A stretch of DNA of 64,000 bases from Eutreptiella sp. 'Long Island Sound 2002'. Taxonomy: Eukaryota; Euglenozoa; Euglenophyceae; Eutreptiales; Eutreptiaceae. The notes under the pieces were generated by a model. That model searched no databases. It was not told the origin of the DNA and worked only from the letters and a program-made list of their open reading frames with translations. The DNA lies in the NCBI GenBank assembly GCA_964036045.1, contig OZ038389.1, forward strand, positions 42,841,119 to 42,905,118. The letters run 5' to 3'. Both the position numbers and the translations under genes were made by a program. This document shows, piece after piece, positions 41,986-50,499 of this stretch (position 1 is the first letter of the stretch; each line of letters opens with the position of its first letter).

Positions 41986-44900
41986 TGAAGCGGTACCCAG
42001 AACCCCATGGCTAGGTTAGGGCATACAACCGGTCTCCGGTCCACTAACCCTATGTACGGAAGGGAAGACCGGTCTCCGGTCCACTAACCCCATGTACGGA
42101 AGGCGCCCGTTGACGCCCGGTGCGAGCCCGGCGGGAGCGTGTTCCGTGCCGTAAAGCCCCGCATCGGCAACCGATGCACCGCCAGCGGAGATTTATATAT
42201 CAGAATATCAGGAATCAACAGGGTTTTATTCTCATATTGTTTCCGTCAATTTTTTACGCTTCCATTCTGGTATTCACTGTTTTGACTGCTGGCGGTTGGA
42301 TCGCGACTTTACCGTAACCGCCAGTTTAACTGTTTATAATGGAAATTTTAGCGCTATCCGTGACGAAGGCTCTAAAGTCTTCAGGAATTGCGTTGATGCA
42401 TCCGCAATTTTCACATTCTACACTCGCAACCTTAATCCGAATTTTTCAGGATGTCGAAATCGGATTTTCGACTTCGACATCCCCGCACTTGATTTGACCT
42501 CTTTCGAGTGGACCTACGTGCTTCCCTCTGCACGAATCAACTTTCCTTTTATCCTGCCCTCCATTTGTCTTAAAGATATGGGCAAAACAAAGTTGACACG
42601 TGAGGCCACTTGTGAAGGTCATATCTCGTGTTGCTTGCGAGGAATGGAAATAAGGAAACGTGGGATGTATTCACAATACTCCCGACGTAATTTAGGAAGC
42701 ATCATATGCCTTGCGTCTCCACACGTGCGCGCTAGTGTAATGGATCATGGTCAAGAGGGTAGAGTTTGCGTTGTAACTCTATGGCCATGATATTGCGTGC
42801 GTTAAGATAACTTTCGAGTGTAGCGCGCGAGTGTTGGTGTTGCATAGGAACTCTCCTTGAGTTCCTATGAGCGATTGACACAAAGTTATGCCCTTGGAGG
42901 GGCATGACATATCGTGGGGGGAGCTACCTTTTTGGGCAATATGGAGTATGTGCCTTGTGTTGTGTTGCGTGCCAATTTGGCGGGTCCATCGCTCCAAGCC
43001 AAACCCGGCAATGGACCTCATATTGTGCAAGCCCCTTCTCCATACTCCCTACGATCAATTGCAAGCCTAACCTTCGTGAAGGGAAGCTTGTGTGGCGATC
43101 CCGAAGCGATGCGTTGGGAGCAAGGTGTGTGTTTTGCAATTTTCGATAATTTCATGTGCCCACTTGGGAAGTAGCGCTCGTGACCTTTCAAAGCGCCCCA
43201 AGTGGAGCACATATGTGGAATCAAAGGTCATTGGTGTCAAGTCGTTATGTTTAGAAGGTTTAGTTGATTGCACGATCCAAGCCGAAGATATTATAATATA
43301 ATTGTGCACCTTTCAAGGCACTTTTGTGTATCTTGGTGCCAATTTCGCCGTTTTTGGCCCGTCATGATGTCAAGTGGCGACCGTGTATTCCAACGTTGCG
43401 CTCAATTGACATCATGAGCCAAGTATGATATGAGGGTACATACATCGGTGCCCAACATATCTTGGACCCGGCGAATAACTCCTCTTGAACTTGGCACACC
43501 GTGGCCGCCATGTTGGCGATTTGGGACTATCCCAAATCATGGGCTCACTTGGCGACCCTGCCATTCCCAAAACCGGAGGAGTTGGGCGACGCCCAAAAGA
43601 TATGTTGGACACATATGACTTGATACCAATCCTATGGCACACTCCGGTCCAAGTCGGGCATGTGCCTCATTTGCCCCAACCATGAGTGTGTGCATTTTTG
43701 GCCATTTTGAGCAATTTTCCACTTTTGCTGCCCGTCGTGCACTATGTTCAGCCTACCCGTGCACGCCGGACGCATGGACCAATGGACCATATATGACGTG
43801 GGTGTTATGCATATTGGTCCCCATGGTTCACACACCACGTGGGCGAAGCGGAGCAACCTTCGTTAAGGCGCTAGCCCAAAGTGAGTGTGGGGAATTTTGC
43901 CATATTGGCATTTGTGGACCCAATTGGGATCGTCACTACGCCAAGTGGCATGGAGATCTTTGAGAGCCAAAGGCGTGGGAGTCTTCGTTGGACTCCCGAT
44001 GGATCGCGTATGGGATGGCGGATCCGATCTCCAAGCCGGCGAGGAGATATACCATTGAGAGCAACCCAAATTTTGGCTCATTTCGAGCAGCCAAAATGAC
44101 CCCATTTTGGGACCCCAATTTCCCCCTTCCGTGTGGTCAATTGGCGGCCCCATTTCTCTATGCCCATAGGAAGCCCGGACCTAATTTCAAGTTGTACACT
44201 CAGATATAAGTCCTAGGTCCTGCCTCCTACCCTGTGAGCCAATGGCGTTGCCCTGGCTGGGCGAGCCACGCGTGGGAATGACGCCAATTTTGGTGATTTT
44301 GGCATCATGACCCCACTTGACGAACCCGTGGTGCCCTGATGCCGGGACCTCAGAGGGAACCAGGTTGGGTGAGGGTTCCAGGGAGTTCATACCCGAAGGG
44401 CATAGGGTCGGTTGCCTCGTCCCTACCTCTGACGGGTCCGGACGAGGGGTCAATTTTGGGGATTTTTGAGTTAATATCAGCTTGGGCTGAAACAGCCCAT
44501 TTTCAGCTACCAACTCCTAGGGAACATTGGCGGGGCCATATCTCTGGCTCAGAGAGGAGTTGTGACCTGCCGTTAAGGGAGCATAGGGAGCTACCATTGG
44601 TTGGCCTTGGAATATCTTGGTTCCCAGGAACTCGCCTGTGGCTGGGCGGGACACCTCCCCCATTGGCAGGGTTTCAGGGTCCGGACTGAGCAGGGCATGG
44701 GTTGTGTTTGAGCCCCCGCCCCCACCAGCCACTGAGAGGGTCGGACCTGGGATTGGGATACGAGTTGGGATAGAGTGTCTATTGTCCTGTGATGCCCTTT
44801 CTCCAGTCCAGTCTCAACCCCATGTGTACATATCCTGATGTGTTGCTGTACATACTTTCGTTCCCTTGTTGCAGAGTGGCAAGGATCCTGAAACGCTTTG

Positions 44901-45011
44901 TCACATGACACGAGCGTATTGATGCCCTTGTGAGCGTAGTGCTTTGCCTGCCTGCTCACCTGTGCGTGTCACCGCAGCGTCCCGTGGCCGGCCCCCCACG
45001 GGAACGCGTCA
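41986..45011 (+). repeat. Element C 5' LTR
   Basis: Begins TGAAGCGGTACCC, ends ACGCGTCA. Near the start is a 36-bp tandem pair (GACCGGTCTCCGGTCCACTA, 42,028-42,102). A TATA-like TTTATATATC lies at about 42,190. Many perfect hairpins follow (separate entry). A 164-codon frame at 42,296 has no ATG and is probably not coding. Confidence 0.96.
42289..44097 (+). repeat. Series of perfect hairpins in the C LTR
   Basis: Stems: 42,289-42,324 (CTGGCGGTT/AACCGCCAG, 9 bp); 42,449-42,482 (10 bp); 42,843-42,869 (11 bp, 5-nt loop); 42,888-42,905 (6 bp); 43,362-43,417 (TCATGATGTCAA/TTGACATCATGA, 12 bp); 43,518-43,538 (9 bp, 3-nt loop); 43,977-43,997 (7 bp); 44,070-44,097 (9 bp). All recur in the 3' LTR about 14,248 bp on. 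Confidence 0.85.
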
Positions 45012-45431
45012 AAAGCGTTTCACCGCCGCGGGGTTACCCAACCCTGGCGTGCCACTCGGGGCCACCAACCCCGAGCAGCGCGGCGCAGCAGCTCGCAGCT
45101 CGCAGCTCGCAGCTCGCAGCGCAGCGCAGCAGCTCGCAGCGCCGCCCAGCGACAGCGCCGAGTTCGTCACGGAGCCCGCAGCGCCGTCCAGAGCATCGCC
45201 CTGACCGCGCCGCGACCGTGAAGGAAGTGGACTGACCAGGACTCCTGCATCAGCGAGTCCCATCGGCCGACCAGCAAGGCCGCGTCAACCACCTCCACAA
45301 CCACCGGCTGACCAGCACCAGCCGCACTCCCAGCCCAGTGCTGCAGCACCCGCCTCAACAACCACCACCAGTTCGTTGAGTGGAACGAGTGCACACCAAG
45401 GACCTCAAGACCAAGTACGCCCCCCGCTGCC
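45012..45431 (+). other. Element C 5' leader
   Basis: Between LTR and gag. Contains a (GCAGCTC)n array at about 45,086-45,140. No recognisable primer-binding site; first bases AAAGCGTTTCACC. Confidence 0.7.
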
Positions 45432-48404
45432 ATGGTAAACTGGCAAGAAGCGGGTAGGACGTGGCCGCGGCCCCACCCCCATGCAGCGCACCTACTGCGT
45501 GGGTTGGTTTGGGACCAGCACTACCGCCACAGCCACCCCCAGTGCGAAGGCGGCATGCCCGGGAGCTTCGAGCTCCGCACGGACATCACCCCCGACCGCC
45601 TGCAGGCCGTGGAGGACTGGCTGCGGGCGGAAGGGTTCGCCTTCCGCTTCCAGCAGAGGCGCTGGAGGACGTGGACCCGGCCGGACAGGCCCGGCGAAGG
45701 CCTGCGTCCCGACGGGATTGAGGAGGACGAGATGCCCAACGAGTACCCGTCGGGCGCCTCGATCAACGTCTCCATGTGGGACATGATCGAGAAGAACTTC
45801 CCTGAATTGGGGAGCGCGCGCAGGCTGCAGGGCAGCAGCAGCGCGTCTCCGGGGAAGGAGAAGCGGTCCGCCGGGGACAGGAAGCGGGACCGGAAGTGGC
45901 GGGAGTACCAGGAGTCCCTGGCCGCCGAAGCCGCCCAAGGCGCCAAGGGCGGAACCCCAGCCCCCAGTCACCAACGGGCCAATGGTGGTCATCACCCCGG
46001 CCACGCCACCCTCGGCGACTTCCTCCAAGTCGCCAGGCAGACCAAGGCCAAGCCCCGTCCGCTGCTCCTGAGGCCCCAGCAAGCCCCAGCAGGCCCCAGC
46101 AGCGACGTGGAGTCGGCCCACCGCGGGAGGATGCCGGCCGACCAGGCCAGCTCCAGCAGCAGCGTCGCTCCCGACAGGGACGTGGCGCGCGCCTGTGAGC
46201 GCGCCTGTGGGGTGCCCTGCAACCTTCGGGTTGCCCGACAATGGGCCAGGCAGCACAGCGCTGCCGTGGAGGGCGCCGTCGGCATCGCCCAGGAGGAGGC
46301 TGCGGAGTGGGCGCATGGCATGGCCATCCACGCCCAGACCGTGGCGGCCATTGCGGCCGGACTCACGGCCGTAGCCGCCCATGGGGCAGCGACTGCCCAG
46401 GTCAACGGTGAGTTGTCGGCAGCCGACGAGGAAGCCCGCCTGACGCAGGAGGCCATTGCCTGCAAGGAGGCCGAGGTGAGGGCGCTGGAAGAGGCGCTTG
46501 CCCAAGGGAGGGCAAAGAAGGAGGCGGAGGAAAGGGCCCACGCCGAAGCGACGGCTAAGGCCCAGGCGGACGCCGCCAAGAAGGACGCCATCAAGGCCGC
46601 GCGACGGAAGGTCGCTGGGGAGAAGGCCAAGACGGAGGCGGAGCTGGCAGCGTTGGAAGCGCAGAAGGCGCGGCTGCAGCAGGCCCGGGAAGCCGAGGCG
46701 GCTCGTGCTCGGGAGGAAGCCGAAGTGCGAGCTGCCGCAGCCACCGCAGCCGCAATGAAGGAGGCAGAGGCCAAACTCCGCTGCGAGACTCCCCCGGGAC
46801 GATCGCGAGTGGAGACCCTTCCGAAGCTTTTCGAAGGGGACGCCTCCTCCAAGATGACGCTGGACGAGGCTGACACGGGCAGCAGTGGGAGCAGTGGCCC
46901 CACCGCCCACCGACGCAGGAAGGGTAAGGGGAAGACCCCCGAGAGGCCACGAAGGCCAGCGGGCGGACACCCCCACGACAGTGACCCCTTCTTCACCGCC
47001 AGCGACGGGGACGAACGAGGCCGCCGACATCGCCAAGTGGTGGCTTGGACGGGCGGAGGAGGCGGAGACGTCCCCATGGAACCGGAAGGTGAGGATGAGG
47101 ATGTCCCTCCTCCCTACCGGAGCTCGGAGTCTTCCGAGACCGAGACGCCCAGGTGGGGCGACATGGACGAGGATGACGACATGGACTTCGGCATCACGAA
47201 GAAGCGCCCATCCTCGGACCCACCGAGGCGACCCGGCGGAGACCCACCGGGACCCCCTGGCGGAGGACCATCAGGACCCCCTGGAGGACGCCCACCAAGT
47301 GGACCCCCTGGAGGCGGACCACCGGGCGGGGGAGGACCCCCTGGACCGGGCGGACCCGGCGGAGGCCCTCCTGGAAGACCCCCTGGGGACCCCGACGACC
47401 CACCAGGGAACGGCGACCCGGATACCACCTGGCGGTGGATTGTCTACCTCCGCAGGAGGGTCTTTTCCCTCGAGTGCGAGGTAGACACGGGCAAGGGCGA
47501 GATGAGTCGCATCTCCAAGATCGCCGCGCGCGCGCAGAAAGAGCTGGACATCGCCAGGGCCGAGACCAGGCAGCTGAACACGGTCATCAGCGGCCTGCAG
47601 CAGAGGCTGGACGCGCTGGAGGCCCGTGGGAGTGTCGGCAGCGACCACCCACCCCTGGAGTCTGGCTCGTCGGACGACGGCTGGGGACCCGGACCAGGTC
47701 CAGGCAGACCCCACGCCCCCGGCGGAGCCCCCAGGAGTCGCCCCAGCGCCAGTGCCCCCTCTCTCACCGCCCCCTCTCACCACAGCGCGGGCCGCCGCAA
47801 CGAACGCGTGCCGCCCGGCAGTGGCAGTGAGGATTGGCGTGATGAGTGGCTCAGCGCGGAGTACCGCAACCGCCGTGCTCCACCGCGGACACCGGTACGC
47901 CCCCGGCGCCCCGCACCAGCCCCTGGGCCAATCCCAAAGGCTGGTGGACGTTATGGTGGACTCAGGGATGAGGTCCCCAGCGGAGACGTGGAGTGGGATG
48001 TCGGCGAAGGTGAGGACCTGGACCTGGACCTGGAGGAGTTCGACATCAGCCCGCCGCGTGGTGTACGACGGGAGGCCGCTGAACGCAGCCGCCGGCGCCG
48101 TGATGAGGACGCGTACATGGAAGGAGTACGGCGTGAACATCTAGGTTCAGCGTACATGGAGGAACCGCGGCGTAGCCACAGGGATTCCATGGAGGAGATG
48201 GACGTGGCGGCCGTGGGAGTCCGTGGGCGAGGCCGATGGGAACCTCGGTCGACCTCGCGGCCGGCGTTCATGGTCTCTAAGGCCGCGGATGCCGCCGTGT
48301 GGGAAGACTTAAAAGGACATCAAGCCCCCCATGTACGACGGCAACCCCCTCAACCTCGACCGCTTCTTGGAGAAGCTGGACGATTGGGGGCTGACCGTCA
48401 CTGA
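45432..48404 (+). CDS. Element C gag, N-terminal frame
   Basis: 990 codons from an ATG in good context (GCCATGG). An ordered N-terminus (about residues 40-130) is followed by Ser/Lys-rich sequence, a long Ala-Glu-Lys-rich coiled coil (about 320-465), a Pro-Gly-rich collagen-like tract (about 595-670), and a second short coiled coil (about 685-730). The true protein leaves this frame near 48,315, where GACTTAAAAGG must shift +1 to reach the capsid frame; the last 30 codons here are out of frame. Unusually large for a gag. Confidence 0.85.
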   Translation: MVNWQEAGRTWPRPHPHAAHLLRGLVWDQHYRHSHPQCEGGMPGSFELRTDITPDRLQAVEDWLRAEGFAFRFQQRRWRTWTRPDRPGEGLRPDGIEEDEMPNEYPSGASINVSMWDMIEKNFPELGSARRLQGSSSASPGKEKRSAGDRKRDRKWREYQESLAAEAAQGAKGGTPAPSHQRANGGHHPGHATLGDFLQVARQTKAKPRPLLLRPQQAPAGPSSDVESAHRGRMPADQASSSSSVAPDRDVARACERACGVPCNLRVARQWARQHSAAVEGAVGIAQEEAAEWAHGMAIHAQTVAAIAAGLTAVAAHGAATAQVNGELSAADEEARLTQEAIACKEAEVRALEEALAQGRAKKEAEERAHAEATAKAQADAAKKDAIKAARRKVAGEKAKTEAELAALEAQKARLQQAREAEAARAREEAEVRAAAATAAAMKEAEAKLRCETPPGRSRVETLPKLFEGDASSKMTLDEADTGSSGSSGPTAHRRRKGKGKTPERPRRPAGGHPHDSDPFFTASDGDERGRRHRQVVAWTGGGGGDVPMEPEGEDEDVPPPYRSSESSETETPRWGDMDEDDDMDFGITKKRPSSDPPRRPGGDPPGPPGGGPSGPPGGRPPSGPPGGGPPGGGGPPGPGGPGGGPPGRPPGDPDDPPGNGDPDTTWRWIVYLRRRVFSLECEVDTGKGEMSRISKIAARAQKELDIARAETRQLNTVISGLQQRLDALEARGSVGSDHPPLESGSSDDGWGPGPGPGRPHAPGGAPRSRPSASAPSLTAPSHHSAGRRNERVPPGSGSEDWRDEWLSAEYRNRRAPPRTPVRPRRPAPAPGPIPKAGGRYGGLRDEVPSGDVEWDVGEGEDLDLDLEEFDISPPRGVRREAAERSRRRRDEDAYMEGVRREHLGSAYMEEPRRSHRDSMEEMDVAAVGVRGRGRWEPRSTSRPAFMVSKAADAAVWEDLKGHQAPHVRRQPPQPRPLLGEAGRLGADRH

Positions 48405-49752
48405 AGACCTGCCTCCCGCGGATGCGGAGAGATATGTCTTCAGACAGTTCAGGTACCGCCTGCCGGAAGTGCTCGGAGAGCTATACTTCGTGGCGACCAA
48501 GGAGGGGAGAATCAAGACCCTCAAGGAAGCCAAGAAGTGGCTCAACGAGCAGGAGCGGATGGACGCTCCGCAGGTGGCGGCCAAGCGCTGGAAGTCCATC
48601 AAGCTTGAGCATGATGGACGGGAGATCCGCCTACGAGATTGGCGAGACTTCCGAGGGAAATACACCCTCTTCCGCCGCAACGTGGAGGATTGGAACGAGG
48701 GTGACGAGCAGGCTCGCCTGCTCTCCATGCTGCCGGAAGCATGGATCAAGAGGGTCACCAAGGAGGAATCCAAGAGGGCCAGGTCCAACCACACGGTCAA
48801 GATGATGCTCCCCAAAGACTATCATACGAACGTGGTGGCTTGGACGAGGAAGAACGTGGCCCGGGATGTCAAACGGCACTCCCTGCGGAACGCTCTCCTC
48901 ATCACCGTCTCGGGCGATCGCGAGAAGACCGCGATGTGGCACCTTGACGAGTGTGAGTTGAGCGGCCAGACCATCCGTCTGCAGGCCATCCCGGCGCGGA
49001 TGAGCTGCGACGAGATCCTGGAGTGGGTTGGCGAGGAAGTACTCAAGGAGTACCCAAACCTCCACCACACCCGCGGGTTGAGGCCCGGCGACCGCGACGT
49101 CAACTACGTTGGCGAGGGACCTGGCGGGGAAGCTGCTATGGACCCAGCGGGAGCCGGCGGCGATGAGACTCTCGTCGACGATGACGACGACGATGAGCCC
49201 GCCGAGGTGGCCGTTTGTGCCTTCGTGGCCAAGAACCTGAGCGCGGGGAGCAAACCGGGAAACTGGAAGCCCCTGCAGCAGGGTTGGAGGAAGCAGGAGA
49301 AGAGGGACCCTCGCCGCATTGGCGACCCTCCGCTGTCCTTTGGGGAGTTCATACGAGCTCACCCTCAGGGCTGTTTCGTGTGTTATGGGAGGAACCGAGG
49401 CTTCAACCATGACCACCGAACATGCCCCGTCCACAAGGCCGACAGGGAGGCTTACAAGAAGGCGCACGGGTCGAAGAAGCGTGCGCCCGCGGGTATCCGG
49501 GAAGCCAAGGTGGAGGTGGACAGGGACGAGCTCTCCAAGCTGGTGTCGCAGGGGACCGAGTTGGCCAAGGAGATCCAGGAGATCAAGAGGAACTGGGTCC
49601 CCAGGTCGGACAACAAGAACAAGGAGAACAACCAGAATGACCAGAACAAGGACAAGGACAAGAACAAGGGTAAGAAAGGGGGAAGGAAGAAGGGCGTCAA
49701 CGAGGTTGATGCGGAGGAGAACACCCCTTCCTCCACAACCGACGCCCCCTAG
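48331..49752 (+). CDS. Element C gag, capsid and zinc-finger frame
   Basis: 473 codons, entered by a +1 shift or an indel from the previous frame. Capsid domain begins PPMYDGNPLNLDRFLEKLDDW (the ATG shown is internal). The alpha/beta module shared with B gag lies at about 184-240 (ALLITVSGDREKTA...LSGQTIRLQAIPARMSCDEIL). A zinc-finger-like CFVCYGRNRGFNHDHRTC with long spacing is at 348-365. A Lys/Asn-rich tail ends in TAG, in frame with protease. Confidence 0.88.
   Translation: MYDGNPLNLDRFLEKLDDWGLTVTEDLPPADAERYVFRQFRYRLPEVLGELYFVATKEGRIKTLKEAKKWLNEQERMDAPQVAAKRWKSIKLEHDGREIRLRDWRDFRGKYTLFRRNVEDWNEGDEQARLLSMLPEAWIKRVTKEESKRARSNHTVKMMLPKDYHTNVVAWTRKNVARDVKRHSLRNALLITVSGDREKTAMWHLDECELSGQTIRLQAIPARMSCDEILEWVGEEVLKEYPNLHHTRGLRPGDRDVNYVGEGPGGEAAMDPAGAGGDETLVDDDDDDEPAEVAVCAFVAKNLSAGSKPGNWKPLQQGWRKQEKRDPRRIGDPPLSFGEFIRAHPQGCFVCYGRNRGFNHDHRTCPVHKADREAYKKAHGSKKRAPAGIREAKVEVDRDELSKLVSQGTELAKEIQEIKRNWVPRSDNKNKENNQNDQNKDKDKNKGKKGGRKKGVNEVDAEENTPSSTTDAP
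49750..49752 (+). promoter_or_regulatory. Candidate readthrough stop, TAG-CGG, gag/protease of C
   Basis: The frame is open on both sides of this TAG, from capsid through protease. Next codons CGG AGT. Confidence 0.55.
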
Positions 49753-50499
49753 CGGAGTCCCTGCAGCCAAGGGCCCCAGCTAGGGCGGTCGCAGGATGGT
49801 GACGTGGGAAGCGCCGAACCATCCCAGTCGGGAGTCGATAAGCACAAGGGGACTGCCGCGGGCGGAAGGCCCGGTCCGGCACCCAGTCGCGGAGGCGGGG
49901 TGAGGGCAAGTGAAGGCACGAACCCTTGCACCCGTCCGTCCTTCGCGACCAAGAATGTGTTTGATGTACTACAAGATCTTTCCGAAAGCATCGGAGGATC
50001 ACCCGGACCGCAGCTGGATGCTGCAGATGGGCAGCCTGAGCCCATTGTCCACGACCTGCACCAGTCGCTTGTTGAGCTTCTGGAACGGCCGGAGATCCTG
50101 AGTTTGCACGCCGTGCGCCGTGTCGGTCGCGAGCGGCAGTTGCATCTTAAGGTCCGTGCCTTATGTGGGGAAGTCGAAAAGGTTTTTGACGTGTTGGTCG
50201 ACACGGGAGCTCAAGTCAGCTTGGTCAAGGCTGGCCTACTTCCACCAGAGTGTCTGGCCGACAGTCTGAAACCTGTCAGGCTGAAGGTGGCGAACGGCCA
50301 GTACATGGTGGGAGGCACGAAGGAAGCGGCCATTGGGCTGCAGTTCGTGAACCATCGTGAGCTGAGCCGCCCAGACCTCAGCAAGGAAATCCTCCTGCAC
50401 GGTCGCTTCTACGAGGCCGAGATGGACTGGGACATGATCGTCGGGTACGACTTCATGATGGACACGGACTCCGGCGTCTCCCGGCCCAGGCCTCCATGA
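49753..50499 (+). CDS. Element C protease
   Basis: Continues the gag frame. Pepsin-like retroviral protease with LVDTGAQVSLV (catalytic Asp 133, counting from 49,804) and DMIVGYDFM. After MDTDSGVS the frame runs out, while the pol frame resumes as AQASMTLYQ one base over, a missing base in TCCCGGCC or a -1 shift. PR and pol overlap by four bases (ATGA). Confidence 0.88.
   Translation, partial: RSPCSQGPQLGRSQDGDVGSAEPSQSGVDKHKGTAAGGRPGPAPSRGGGVRASEGTNPCTRPSFATKNVFDVLQDLSESIGGSPGPQLDAADGQPEPIVHDLHQSLVELLERPEILSLHAVRRVGRERQLHLKVRALCGEVEKVFDVLVDTGAQVSLVKAGLLPPECLADSLKPVRLKVANGQYMVGGTKEAAIGLQFVNHRELSRPDLSKEILLHGRFYEAEMDWDMIVGYDFMMDTDSGVSRPRPP

Noticed and set aside
42296-42790. 164-codon ORF in both C LTRs
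   Set aside because: It starts at TTG, not ATG, and its conservation follows from LTR identity. It overlaps hairpins.
42780-43310. Pairs of overlapping 60-86-codon ORFs repeated at 42.8-44.7 and 57.0-59.0 kb
   Set aside because: Both sets are the two LTR copies; no start, domain or codon bias supports translation.
45492-47036. 514-codon minus ORF opposite C gag
   Set aside because: Antisense shadow of Ala/Pro/Gly-rich gag codons.
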